A stretch of DNA of 64,000 nt from Datisca glomerata (GCA_003255025.1 QANY01004135.1:930001-994000); one strand, 5' to 3'. Counted from the stretch's first letter, positions 48,349 through 59,929 are shown. The notes: generated from the sequence alone by a model not told the origin. A program made the numbers and translations.

Positions 48349-48931
48349 TTTGCCCCTATTGTATTTGACGTGAATGGAAAGACAATATACAATATTACTT
48401 TAAAAACAGAAAACTCTATCCGAGCAAAATCGGCACCATCATTACTCTTGAGAAATCAATTTTTCGCACTTGTACAACACATAGTAAATCAATCATAACT
48501 TGTCTTTTCAACTTATTATTAGTTGTCACATCTCTCCACGTATCCGTTTCTCATGACAAAAGGGTTTTTATTTTCTCTTATCAAGGTCATTCGTCAGTTA
48601 TTCATACTTCTCGAAGTGGCTCCGTAACAGTTCATTCTCTGTAAATATTAATTATGAGTTCTCAAATGCTTTTCGTGATTGCCTGTGCTCTTTCATGTCT
48701 TTCGTGCATTTCAGGTTGAGTGTAGCACTTTATTTTCCACGAGATCTTCCCATGAGCCCTGACACCCATCAATCACACGTCGCATCTATTCTGATTTATT
48801 TTTAATCTGAGTTCATATTCGTGCGTTTAAAATCATTGTTCGTTTCACTCTTTGGACCTTGCGTTCTCGTCTTCCCTGTAAATTTCTTCTTCATCTCATT
48901 CTCCTTCTTCATTTTCTTCTATTAAGTAGAA
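48349..48931. other. Non-coding interval, possible leader of the PF04195-like ORF
   Basis: No ORF. The last 80 bases are pyrimidine-rich (CTTCTTCAT..TTCTTCTATT), ending just before the ATG at 48932, like a plant 5' leader. Confidence 0.5.
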
Positions 48932-49053
48932 ATGGCCAAGCCAATCTTCTCTCCTTCTATTCCTAGAGTCAGAAATCCCAGTGAGTTAAGCGAATTCATG
49001 AGGGTTTAGGCACATGCCTTCCCTACTGGCTTTCACTGTACTTTAGTAGGGGA

Positions 49054-49830
49054 TGCTGGTCGTCGTGGCGCGTGCGCAGTGAGGCGTAGAGGCACGTGAC
49101 CTTTTAAAAAATTAAACTTTTAATAAAAATCAAATCTTTTAATAAAATAAAACTTGCCAATGCCACGATAATCAAATAAAATTTTTTATTGAAAACATTT
49201 TTTCAATCAGTCAAGATCCATTATATATTTATAAGTTAAATCTACAACATACAAAATTAAGAATCATATAGCAGTTGTAGTCTATATCAAGTGTCCTTGC
49301 AAAAATTGATCTATCCTCTGTTCCCATGAAATTGTTCCAACGATCAATATACTCTGACATCCACACCAAGATCTTCCAAGTCAATCCTCTACGTACTAGG
49401 ACATTTGTGAAAACGTAGAATATTACAAGACACTTTTTCTATCTCTAGAAGTTCTTAACACATGAGATCTAGAGATTTACTGAGAAGGGTTTTAGTGAGA
49501 TGATTCTCTAAAAGAACGTGATGATTATTCTTTTAGAGATTTGATTAACATTTAATCACAGAAGAAAATCTCTCTGACACCAATCGTGTTCTTAATTCAA
49601 CTTTTGATTGATGAACTGATGATCTGATCAACTAATTCTCTCCTTTTTTTTCAACAACCAAGGCCATTAGAATAATATCTATATATATTCTAGATAATGA
49701 CGTATCAGATTTTTAGGAATAAACTGAAGTTATATTTAATTACAAAATTACCAATTGCAGTGGGACCCACTGTAATTATGCACAAATGTAATGCCACATG
49801 GAACTGTAGTGTGCCGTGAGCCAGCACAGT
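49054..49830 (-). repeat. C4 3' LTR remnant
   Basis: Aligns directly with 52658-53410 (both start TGCTGGTCGTC). Only the 3'-most third of the 2.1-kb LTR is left before integrase sequence begins at about 49918, marking a deletion that removed the rest of the LTR and most of pol. Confidence 0.82.
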
Positions 49831-49909
49831 GCCTCTTGAGTATCTTCAGCAGTGTCATACCTTCAGCTTCAGCCTTGAAATTTTTAAACTTTTCAAAAGT
49901 TTCAGACTT

Positions 49910-50590
49910 TCAATGCATTAGGTATCTATAACCATATCTTGAGTAGTTGTCAATGAAAGTGACAAAATACTCATACCCATCTCTAGCTTGTACATTGATC
50001 GGTCCACATACATCACCATGTACTAACTCAAGTGGTTCCTTGGCTCTTTGACTCTTTCCTATGAAATGTCTCTTGGTTATTTTACTCTCTAGAGAGGATT
50101 TACAAACAGGAAGAGTTCTAACTTTTAGCTTTCTCAAAGCACCATGCTTTGCTAACCTGTTTAACCTATCTAGATTAGTATGTCCCAACCTAAGATGTCA
50201 TAAATATGTGTTATCATCATGATAAACTCTTTGTCGTTTGTTATTTTTAGGTTTTGCTACTTTAAATAATTCAAAATTATTTAACGCATATTTAGTCGGT
50301 TTAAGCGTATACAGCCCGTTTATAATTTTATCATGATAAATATCGAATTCATTCTTAGAAATATTAAACTCTTTATTAATGAAAGAAACTTTGAATAACC
50401 GTCTTTGCAAAAATGAAAATGAAATCAAATTCCTTGAAAAATCAGGAATATAATAAATATCGTTCAAAACTAAGTAATTATATCTAAAGAGTAAACAGAC
50501 TGTCCCTAATGCTTTAGCAGACACGAGCGTACCACTGTCAACTCTCAAAATGACCTCGCCATCAGCTAATTCCCTTGACGAATCAAGCAT
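49910..50590 (-). pseudogene. C4 pre-integrase and integrase start
   Basis: 50198-50590 is open on the minus strand (VDSGTLVSAKALGTVCL, then LNDIYYIPDFSRNLISFSFL), the protease-end and pre-integrase region. 49910-50188 continues: GHTNLDRLNRLAKHGALRKL (the HTxxxR finger), KRHFIGKSQRAKEPLELVHG and the integrase core start DVCGPINVQARDGYEYFVTF, with IDNYSRYGY. The first catalytic Asp of the core (HGDVCG) is kept. The core is cut off at 49910. Confidence 0.85.
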
Positions 50591-51040
50591 CTACAAAGAA
50601 GAATATACATGGTTAGTGGCTCCTGAATTAAGTATCTAGGATGAAAAATCATATTCCACTAAATAAGTTTCAACTACAAGTAAATCATATTTACTTTTCT
50701 TTTTCAGCTCATAGAGATACTTGTTACTATTTCTCTTCCAATGACTTTTAACCCCACATTGGAAACACTTTCCTTTGGGCTTGCTGTCTTTCTTGTTCTT
50801 CTTAACACTTAGTGATGTCTTGACTTTCTTTACTCTTTTGTTCTTAGTCTTGTCCTTACCATTGTTCTTCTTCCTTTTCTTGTTCTTAACAATATTGGAA
50901 GAAGGCTTTTGCTCGACAACATTTACCTCACCCTCTTTGGTCATTCTAAGGTTGAATGACTCAAAAGTCTGCAGTTCATTCAATAAATGAGTCATGTTGA
51001 ATTGTAACTTATTCATTACATAGTTAGTCGTGAACGTAGA
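50591..51040 (-). pseudogene. C4 gag C-terminal half with zinc knuckle
   Basis: The minus strand runs LPAFSTFTTNYVMNKLQFNM, then THLLNELQTFES and a Lys-rich stretch to the zinc knuckle CFQCGVKSHWKRNSNKY (Cys replaced by Ser/Asn at the final position of CX2CX4HX4C). It starts in mid-domain at about 51040, back to back with the plus-strand N-terminal half. Continuous downstream with the pre-integrase region. Confidence 0.83.
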
Positions 51041-51650
51041 AAAAGCTGGTAGAGACAAATATGATGCTTGGATCATATCAAACAACAAGGTAAAGTGCTA
51101 CATGCTTGCGAGCGTGAATGATGTTCTGAGAACCAAGCATGAAAGCATGGAGACTACCTATAAGATTATGAAATATTTACAGGCAATGTTTGGGCAGCAG
51201 TCCGATGAAAGTCGTCATGAGGCCAGTAGGGGCTATATGACAACTAAGATGAGGAATGGTACTTCTGTTTGAGAACATGTTTTGAACATGATCAACATAA
51301 TGCACGAGACAGAAGTACATGGGGTGACTATTGAGGAGCGTACTCAAGTTAACATCATACTAGAGTCACTCACAAAAACATAATGAATGTACTGGAGCCG
51401 CTCACACCAGTTTGTTCATTCAAGTCACAATTATCCACATGAAAGCTTAATTGTGATTTTGTTAGTGTAACCCATCATATTAGATTTCATGACTTTATTT
51501 AAAATATGCCGTCTTAGGGTCAGTCAAAACTAAACTATATCACTTCCTCCTATCTTCTTAAGAAGTCCAACTCGAAACCTTCCTTCGGGGGATGAAAACA
51601 AAGCCATCTCGAGGCTCTCACTGCACCTTGCGGTGTTGTACTAATAATGG
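51041..51650 (+). pseudogene. Copia gag N-terminal half, inverted
   Basis: The plus strand reads DKYDAWIISNNKVKCYMLAS, then VNDVLRTKHESMETTYKIMK, FGQQSDESRHEASRGYMTTK and MINIMHETEVHGVTIEERTQ, ending ILESL. A KKSNSKPS linker-like piece occurs near 51560. This is the part of gag that normally precedes the piece at 50591-51040, but on the opposite strand. Stops at about 51270 and after. Confidence 0.8.
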
Positions 51651-52642
51651 AGATCATAGGTTACATTGACATGTCAACATTCTTCCACTCACTATTTTAG
51701 GATAATGTGTTTCTATTTTAACTAATCAATTAATACTAGTTAAAATAATAAACTTTATGAATATTTAACTATCAAATATTGCCTTCTACTCTAGATGTCA
51801 ATCTTCATAATCTTCAAAATTTGAACAAAATCCTTTTTAATTAGAAAAACTATTTTCTTAATTAAAATAATTTTTATAATTATCTCTTCTAATATAGTTG
51901 ACTTTGACTTAGTTAAATAGACAATTTATTTGATTTGGTCAAACATGGATCAAACTCAATCAACCTAAAATTTTTTAATTTTCATAAAATCAAAAATTAA
52001 TAATTAATTAAAAATTACATTAATTTTAAAATTTAAATGGATAATTAAAAGAGTTGCGGTTTTAATGAAACACTTAGGTGATAGAGTTGATTGCATGAGT
52101 TGTTGAAAAATTTCATAAAATGATGATAGGACACTCCGATCGCCGCCCATCACCGACGATAGGACTCTCCGATCGTCGCCCATCACCACCGTTGCCCATC
52201 TCACTACCGGCAGCCACCTACCATGCCAGATAACTACTGTTGTACAGTATCATCGTCACTGTTCACCTCCCGCTGGAACAGTGAATTTCTGCCGTGAACA
52301 TTGTTTTCGCGGATGAACAATATTTTCATGAATGAACAGTGTTTTCACGTGAACAGTAAATTTCTTATGTTCGTCTCGTGCGCTCTTCGTCTTCTTGCAT
52401 TCGGAATAATTACAATACTATTCAAAATAAAATTACAAAAATTCCTACGCCTCAATTCGGCTTACACAAGATCTAGAAAAAATTAAAACAAAGCCTAACC
52501 CAATAATCACCATACAATTAACGGTTCATTATTTTCCATACATTCAAAAAACATTACCATCCATCATCATAGATATCTCATATTATATGAATATAATACA
52601 AGTAAGCCCACACAATATTTAACATATAAATATATAAAAGAC
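51651..52642. other. C4 leader or spacer, non-coding
   Basis: AT-rich with a cluster of GTGAACAGT/ACTGTTCA words at 52255-52360, in direct and partly inverted order. No ORF recognised. It lies between the inverted gag and the primer site. Confidence 0.5.
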
Positions 52643-52657
52643 TACTCGAATACCACT
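52643..52657 (-). promoter_or_regulatory. C4 primer-binding site (tRNA-Met type)
   Basis: Minus strand AGTGGTATTCGAGTAGT, directly after the LTR. It is a mutated TGGTATCAGAGC-type site, fixing 52658-54789 as the 5' LTR. Confidence 0.72.
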
Positions 52658-54789
52658 TGCTGGTCGTCATAGCGCGTGTGTGGCGAAAGTGTGGAAGAGC
52701 GTAGCCTTTTAAAAAAATTAAATTTTTAATAAAAAATCAAATCTTTATTAAAAAAAACTTGTGCAACGCCACGATAAAAAAATAAATTTTTTTATTCAAA
52801 ACTCTTTTTCAATCAGTCAGGATCCATTACATATTTATAAGTTAAATTTACAACATACAATGTTATGAATCATATACCTCTTATAGTCTATATCAAGTGT
52901 TCTTGCAAATATCGATTGATCCTCCATTTCCACGAAATCGTTCCAATGATCAGTGGACTCCGAGATCCCACCAAGATTTTTCAAGTCAATTCTCAACGCA
53001 CTAGGATGTGTGTGGGCATGTAGAATATTACAAAACACTTTTTCTGTCTCTAGATATTCTTAACACTTGAGATCTAGAGATTTACTGAGAATGGTTTTAG
53101 TAAGACGATTCTCTAAAAGAACATAATGATTATTCTTTTAGAGATTTGATTAGCGTTTAATCACATAAGAAAATCTCTCTAACACAAATTGTGTTCTCAA
53201 TTCATCTTGATTGACGAACTGATAATCTGATCAACTGATTCTCTCCTTTTTTTCAACAACCAAGGCCATTAAAATAACACCTATATATTTTCTTCATAAT
53301 GGCGTATCATATTTTCAGGGATAAACTGAAAAGATATTTAAAAATAAAATTACCAATTACAGTGGCACTACAGTATTGCACACTCACGACTGTAGTGCAA
53401 CGTGGCACCACAGTGGTCCATGCAAATTTATGATACACTATAAGTGATTAACACGTGGCAATTACTGTGAATTAAATATTTATTTTAATCAGATGATTAT
53501 CTAGATATAAGTTGATTCAAAATTAACATATTTGATTATTTCTATCAACTAACTTATCTGTTATTTCACAAATAACATATTTAGTTGATTTAAATTATTA
53601 TTTAATAGTAATTTAATTATTTAATTTCATAAATTAGATATTCTATCTCACTTATCGATAACTAAAAATCAATAATTATTTATATACATATATAATTTCT
53701 GAAAGTTATATTTAAATATATTAATAATTCTTAATTAATTAATCATACATAATCATCTCATAGTTATGTATTTTCCCCAGAATAAAAATTCTTTTTGCAA
53801 GTCAATCCTTTTCTCATGTCCTGAAATATTCACACTCTAGACAGCGTAGTATAAAGGTGATTTGGGGACCATGGACCTATAATCCTAAGCTCCAGTAAAC
53901 CATATTATTAATTAACTCTTTAATTAAATAATTTTATTTATTAATTCTATTATTACTTCACTATAAATATGGAATTGCACACTTAGAGATTATAAAATGT
54001 ATTTACAGAGTATTTTCATGTAGTCTACTAACATAATCATTTCATGTACTTTTATCCTCCAATTATTGGTTTATAAATTAGAACTGGTCAAAATTATCAT
54101 TTTGCCCTTCTAATTATATCTTGATCCTTAAGTGCAATTAATCCACTAGTGAATGACTAATTTATAATTTTATTATAAATTTGAGCTCAATAACCATTAA
54201 ATTCTAGAATCAACACTTAAGAGAACCAATATACGATCCGTTAAAAAAGTTTAGATTCTAAATCTTGTAGGATCATGTCCCCAACCATCCACGTCACTGA
54301 ATCTCCAAAACAAATAGATCTTAACAAGTGAATCAAAAGATCCAGTAGACATGCATAGGAGTTCATGACTACTTAAGGTTCAGACTGATCTATATATGAT
54401 CATCGAATTGATGTGTATTAAATCTTTATGATAAATGACACGTTAATAAAGATATTAATTCACATCAGTCTTGTCATATATAATCTTATTCACATCAATG
54501 ATCCAGATCTAGATCACACGCATTCATAATACTTAATGAATCGTACTAGCAACCATTCATTAAAGATTCCATACTTTAATATGTTGCTGACAATTTTATT
54601 TATTATCTATGATCTTAATCCTCTCGTACTAATACAAGATCATAGTCTCATTAATGAATATAAAATTTCAGATATTTATATAAATTATTCAATAATAATT
54701 TAAAAGAATAATTATAAGAAAATTGTAATCCTCTTTAAATTTCATATCAAAATATCAATACACATGTTTTGAGGGCATAACCCCCAACA
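52658..54789 (-). repeat. C4 5' LTR (2132 bp)
   Basis: Minus-strand start TGTTGGGGGTTATGCCC, end CAGCA. Its first 1.3 kb aligns with the C3 LTR at 25604 onward and its last 750 bp with 49054-49830. Long for a copia LTR. Confidence 0.8.
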
Positions 54790-55095
54790 GGAGAAACAGC
54801 CATGGCTATGCCCTATAGGCCACTTGTGGAGATCACCTTTCACCCAATGTACATGGCTTTAGGGTTTAGGTTTCCAATGTCGCCACTGTTTCAAGAATTC
54901 TTTAGCCACTATAATCTTGCCCCATCTTAATTCACACTGAATACAAAGAGAGTCTTGCTTTGTTCTGAATCTATGAAAAAAATATTTGATTTGAATTTAG
55001 GTTTTACAGAATTTAGGATGATTTATTTGGTTAAGTCTAGAGCGGGTAATTATATGTTTGCCTCAGAAACGATAACATCAGAGGGTTAAATAGCA

Positions 55096-56082
55096 ACCTC
55101 TCAAAAGGTGAAAAAGCTGGGAACGAAAAGTCCTTCTGATTTGGGGAGAATGGGGCGGTGAAGGCCATTGGATTGTGCCTCGGGTTTAGGGAACTTTCAG
55201 TAAGTATCTGTGCCTGAGCCCTCTTCTCCCCTTTCTTTTTTCATTTTTCCATTATCCTGTGTTGCTAATCTTTCTTTTCTTTTGTTTCTTTCACATAAAC
55301 GGTGCAACAATAAACCCATCTTCAACAGACGAAACATTGAGAGGGTTGTTGCTTCTTATCACGCTCCTATCTAAGATTGGAATTCCCTTTTGGGTTCATC
55401 TAGAAGGGCTGCCTTTGAGGTTAATCAGTTATTCCTATGGCGACTCCCATTCCCAGCTTCGCACCTTTGTCGAGGAGAATTCTGTTGTTAAAGATTCCAC
55501 AGTTGATTTAGAGGATTTAATCGACAGTGAAACTAACCCTGATCAACCACTACAAAAATATAACGGGGGTTCGTACCATGGCAAGAGGCAGAAATGTCCG
55601 TCAACGGATGGATAATCCTTCGTCATCCTGATCTGGCCCTCCTTTTGCTTCACATGAGGTAAATCTGTATGTTACCCCTTCTTCTTCTAATGCATCCCCT
55701 CCCGTTATTGTTATACCAGACACTGCTCCTGATGAGTGTGTTTCACACTCAAAATTTAGGTAATCTTAATCTTAATTTTGTTGGTTCTTTTAGATTTATT
55801 ACTTGATTTATATTTGTTTTGTTTTTCTCTTGTAGATTTGATATTCAAATACATTTGGGTTGATTTTGAAAGAGTTGGAAGGTAAAAATACAGATAAAGC
55901 GAGAAAATGATGGACCTAGGCAGAAGGGCCAGCGTGGCGACTGTGGGTTCCCAACGTTGCGACGCTGGGCACAAAACAACACTCCAACGCCACAATGCTG
56001 GATGCTAGGCACCGAAACAGAACGCCAACGCCGAGGTGCTGGCTTCCGAGCACTGCGGCAGTAGCATGATAATGATTTCGAA
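55096..56082. other. Interval with one unassigned 118-codon frame
   Basis: A plus-strand frame at 55259-55615 (MLLIFLFFCFFHINGATINP start, then TFVEENSVVKDSTVDLEDLI) follows a pyrimidine-rich stretch ending CAATAAACC. It could be a later exon of the PF04195-like gene or chance; no domain recognised. Overlapping minus-strand frames at 55756-56099 lie in a less AT-rich patch beside the LTR-like repeat. Confidence 0.35.
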
Positions 56083-56367
56083 TGAATTTTGAGATACAAT
56101 GGCCTCTATTTATAGGCCTTCAAGCAGTTATACAAAATCTAATACAAGTTATCTAATTTCCACTAGAAATGGGATTATTAGAATATTCTATAAATGTCTA
56201 GTCTATCAACATTAACAACCAATGTAATTTCGATCGGTGATTTAATCTAACAATAACAATTGGACTCCTCCGTTTGCCACCTCAACAAGTTGCATGCTTT
56301 TATCTGATTAGTTGATTTCTTCCTCTATCTTTTATGATGTGGCATGAAGAAAATTTATTCCCATTCA
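56083..56367. repeat. LTR-like direct repeat, right copy (285 bp)
   Basis: TGAATTTTGAGATACAATGG to TTATTCCCATTCA. The minus strand holds CCTATAAATAGAGGCC at about 56110-56127, a good TATA motif. On the minus strand the sequence just inside its left end (TTATCATGCTACTG) weakly resembles a tRNA-Met primer site. No matching flanking five-mers were found, so LTR identity is unproven. Confidence 0.55.
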
Positions 56368-57940
56368 GCAATGTGGATTCAGAGTTTTATTACCCTTCGG
56401 ATCTTAATACAACCCTATTTAAGGGATATTGGTGGTAGCTTAAAACCTTGATTATGTTCTCTTTTACAGGTCTTTCACTTTCTACTGCCTTTTTTCTATC
56501 TCCTTTTCATTTCATTTTTCAATTTATGAGCTTATTATTCTACTATACAAAACCAAAATTTTCGATTGTTCGGTTCAGTCTTAATAATAAAAATAATGTT
56601 TTTTAACATTTTCAAAAGATATTACTGAAAAAAATAATATAAAACCAAAGTTTTAAGTCGGTTAGGTTTTATTCGGTTCAATTTGATATGAAATTATATA
56701 TAAAGAATAAAAAATATAATAGAAAACTAATTTCATTTATGTTCGGTTTGGTTCAAAAACTGTGAATTTTTTTTCTTTGGTCAAAGTAAATAAATCAACC
56801 AAAAAGTTACACTTATATATAGAGCATACCCTAAGTATACAACATGCACTATAGTACTCAGCTTAAACTAAATAAAAATGAAAATCACACTATACTGTAG
56901 AAATCAGGAGCAACCATGACAATATAATTGAACGGTTATACTGTAACATGTATACAGCACGAAAACCACATCAAGAGGGTCACAAAGAACAAACCAGATC
57001 GAGAAATCTACATCTAATTAGAGCACACATCAAACAACCTTACTATCACGACCTAAACAATCCACCACTAATAGATAACCTCAATAGAAAAACTAAGGTG
57101 CAACATAAACAACTCAACTAGTCTAAAATTCACAGAAATAGGAAAACCCAGAACTAAGAAGTGAGACGACCACTAATACCTATAACGACCAAAGTAAGTG
57201 ACCTCTCCAGGAAAGCCTTGGTAATGGTTAATTTCTGGTGAGATTACAACCTCGACTGGTACAGCTCAGGAAAAGGGTGCAACACACACCTCGGCTCCAG
57301 AAGACCACTCTGGGCGACTCAGACAACCTTTGTTGAATCAAGGCCTCTGGCAAATCTATAGGTACAAAGCAGAGGATTCACGTCGATGGACAAAGGAGGA
57401 AAAAGGCCTCGCTCCCAGCAGAGGAAAATTCCTAAAAAGGTTGGGACTGCGGCGAGCTTAGAGGAGGACACCAACACGAGCTCTTTCCAATCAAAATAAC
57501 TCATATGAATCTACTATACACAACTTCAAATTTGCCTCATCTTTCGGATCTTCATCCTCCGAGAAGACCGATGGAAGACCAACAGAGAAGCTGAAGTTGA
57601 CCGTGAGAGCCAGAGATGGAGGTTACTCCGGCAATGCAATCTAGAACATACCATAGAACAAAACCTTCGAGCTCTGGGCTAGGCTCGATTGAAGCTGCAC
57701 AAAAAAAACCCTCGACGACTAGGGTTAAACTTTGGGAGAAGCTTCTAGAGTGAGATGAGACTTTCTCTCTCTAGACCTTCTCTCTCCATTTTATTGAAAA
57801 ACTGTGAAATTTTGAATGAATTGAAAATTTGATTCTTTAATTTTGACAAACTGAGCCTCCCTAAAGAACCGAAATAAACAGTCATTTTCGGTATAAAAAA
57901 TTCACCCCTACGAAAAGACGTTATTTTGTACATGGATATT
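56368..57940. other. Non-coding interval
   Basis: Repeated CGGTT(C/T)GGTT words at 56560-56770, then a less AT-rich patch (57180-57730) with short minus-strand frames of no recognised family. Confidence 0.5.
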
Positions 57941-58293
57941 AAATTACCTATTTAACCTGCAAGGATATTACGTGTCACATCTCAAGTCCATCTAATTTTT
58001 TACTGAAACGAAGTGGTAAGTTGGGTTGACGCAGTTTGTTAAGCCTCCACACCCATTATTTAGAGGTCGTGAGTTCGAGTTATATTCTCTCATTCCCTTT
58101 AGAATTTGTTATATAAATTACCTATTTAACCTGCAAGGATATTACGTGTGTCACATCTCAATTCCATCAAATTTTTTATTGAAACGAAGTGACAAGTTGG
58201 GTTGACGCAGTTTTTTAAGCCCTCACACCCATTTTTAGAGGTTATGCGTTCGAGTCATATTACTCCATTCTCCTTAAAATTTGTTACGTAACT
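57941..58293 (+). repeat. Tandem pair of tRNA-derived SINE-like units
   Basis: Unit 1 at 57941-58114 and unit 2 at 58115-58293 share ATTACCTATTTAACCTGCAA at the start. Each contains TTGGGTTGACGCAG (A-box-like) and, about 50 bp on, G(A/C)GTTCGAGT (B-box-like), the internal polymerase III promoter arrangement of tRNA-derived SINEs. The second copy also has differences spread along it, so the duplication is not recent. Confidence 0.6.
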
Positions 58294-58309
58294 ATGACAA
58301 AAAAAAGTG

Positions 58310-58425
58310 AATGTATGGGGTCAAAGTGAAAAAATTAAAAACGCCATGGGCATTAATGTTGTCTTAAATTTTGGGGCTTTGACTGGTATTTGATACGAAG
58401 TCAAGGAGTATGCAAGTAATTAACC
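58310..58425 (-). repeat. Mutator-like terminal repeat, right
   Basis: Inverted counterpart of 42821-42935: outer end GTAATTAACC at 58416-58425, with an inner AAAAACGCCATGGGCATTAA block at about 58340. See the left copy. Confidence 0.5.
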
Positions 58426-59643
58426 GTTTATTAAATGCCGCATCTGGCATAAGGATATGAACTCGGGACATTTCGTTTAAAGGAAGAGATTTTACATTGT
58501 CTCTTATTATACCATTTAAATTCTACAACATTTTATTTTGTTCACGTAAATCTCAACAATCTGGCAGTCATTATAGTTTTCCTTTTATTTTTCGTGTAAA
58601 CACAGCAGTAATGGCAAGATATAAATCCAATTTGGTAATACTAACCTCAAAGAATATTAATTTGATCAGTATAAGATAGTAATGTTTGTTCATTATAGGA
58701 AAGTGATCTAAATTCCAAGTAATATATGATCTTAGTGATAGGCATGTTTGTTATGTTCATGTAATCTTATTTTGTATTATCTTCTTCAAGAAATTTTTAT
58801 AGTGATGTAATAAATACGATTATTAGATATGAATGATATGATCAATTAAAAATAAGAAGCATGTTTAGCAATTTATTTTAAAAAATACTTTTTAAAGCAT
58901 AATTTTTTTTTGAATGGTCTTATATATTTTTTCCACATAGAACTAAAAAGAAATATTATTTTCGTCAACAAGAATATGATTTTCTGAGCATTACTATTTT
59001 AAGAACAAATTCATTGATGTATTACCATATCCTATTTTTCTGTTTTTAAATACAAAAGAAATGTCTCAAGAGTTCAAATTAGAGGAAAACCCAAAATTAG
59101 ATATCACGATTTTTAGTTGTTGCCATGATAGTTTCAATGATATGTAAACAAAACATAGGGTCATATTATGGTACCAACTTCACATAACAATAAAGATACT
59201 GTTAATTACGCTTACATAGCATGTTCTTACAAATATATTCTTGTCCTTAAACCTTCAGAAAAAGAAAAATAAAGAGGGTTTTCGGAGATAGAGAGAAATT
59301 GGAAGAAATGTAAGAGAGATGATCAGGAGTTAGAGAAAAAAAAGGGAGAAATCTAGGGAGGGGGGAGGTTTCGTTATAAATTTAAAATTAGTGAGGACCG
59401 TTGATATTTTCTACATGATAAAAAGTCTTGAAATTGAAAAATAAAAGGATGACTCTAAACATCCTCAAATAAGTCCCCGGATCTACGTCGAGAGATTGCC
59501 TAAAAAACATATTTAAGTTTTTGCCTTTTTTCCCTTTTTCTTCTCTCATATGGTCTCTTGTTATAACCATAAATAGGCCTTTCTGTATGTAAAAGAAAAT
59601 CCACCATTTCTCTATTATCAACAGTCTTCTTCAAAAACCACCC
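58426..59643 (+). promoter_or_regulatory. Upstream region of the P450 gene
   Basis: AT-rich, no ORF. A TATA-like CATAAATA lies at about 59569-59576, 68-75 bases before the ATG. A pyrimidine-rich stretch (59515-59555) sits just upstream of it. No confident hormone-response element was called. Confidence 0.45.
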
Positions 59644-59929
59644 ATGGCTATGGTGGTTTTCGTTACAGCACTCTTGGTTATATTATTGTCTTCACTTATC
59701 ACGAAGGTTGTTTACGATACTATATCATGTTATTGGCTTACGCCGAGACGCATCAAGAAGATGATGGAGAGACAAGGCGTGAGCGGCCCAAAACCCCACC
59801 CGCTCGTCGGTAACATCCCTGACGTGGCTTGTCTTGTCGCCAAATCTACCTCTCAAGACATGAGCTCAATCAACCATGACATAGTTGGCCGTCTTTTGCC
59901 ACATTATGTCTCCTGGTCCAACCAATATG
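59644..59929 (+). CDS. CYP735A: CYP735A-type cytokinin trans-hydroxylase, exon 1
   Basis: Cytochrome P450 of the CYP735A family. In characterised members the enzyme, anchored in the ER membrane, trans-hydroxylates isopentenyladenine nucleotides to trans-zeatin nucleotides using a P450 reductase. Exon 1 (residues 1-95 plus one base) starts at the first ATG after the TATA-like motif. It has a hydrophobic anchor (residues 3-20, VVFVTALLVILLSSLI-type), then YDTISCYWLTPRRIKKMMER, the proline-rich hinge GPKPHPLVGN and HDIVGRLLPHYVSWSNQYG. These match the plant CYP735A signature closely. The donor GT at 59930 leaves phase 1. The reading continues through four exons to residue 380 of about 515-540. 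The exon(s) with the K-helix ExxR and the haem cysteine are beyond the window. There is no sign of damage. Confidence 0.93.

Larger units (their letters stand above)
49054..54789 (-). mobile_element. C4: copia retrotransposon, antisense, deleted and rearranged
   Basis: The 5' LTR is at 52658-54789 (minus-strand start TGTTGGGGGTTATGCCC, end GACGACCAGCA) and a truncated 3' LTR at 49054 to about 49830. Flanking five-mers GGGGA (49049-49053) and GGAGA (54790-54794) are a one-mismatch target duplication. Retained coding: integrase start, pre-integrase finger and gag C-terminus on the minus strand, plus a gag N-terminal half on the plus strand. RT, RNase H and most of integrase are deleted. Its LTR is the same family as that of C3. 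Confidence 0.82.
48932..55095 (+). pseudogene. PF04195-like 'gypsy-type transposon' ORF split by copia C4
   Basis: The part left of C4 (48932-49053) begins ATGGCC and reads NPSELSEFMRV, a stop, then FPTGFHCTLVG. The part right of C4 (54795-55095) reads YRPLVEITFHPMYMALGFRF, then PMSPLFQEFFSHYNLAPS and, after a stop, NTKRVLLCSESMKKIFDL to a final stop. The order (LxEFxxxxxIPxGF..L, then GxRxPLxPFFxxxLxxYxLAPSQxxPN) is that of the putative gypsy-type transposon domain PF04195. The frame is the same on both sides once one target copy is discounted. Two in-frame stops show it was already decaying or decayed later. Function is unknown. Confidence 0.7.

Noticed and set aside
49910..51088. C4 frames as an intact expressed retroelement
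   Set aside because: Separate open frames persist, but RT and RNase H are deleted and gag is half inverted.
55546..55566. CACTACAAAAATATAACGGG as a possible CACTA terminus
   Set aside because: No inverted partner or 3-bp duplication found nearby; it falls inside a longer open frame.
57980..58075. A functional tRNA gene from the A- and B-box-like motifs
   Set aside because: The region cannot be folded into a cloverleaf with a plausible acceptor stem and anticodon; a SINE-like repeat fits better.
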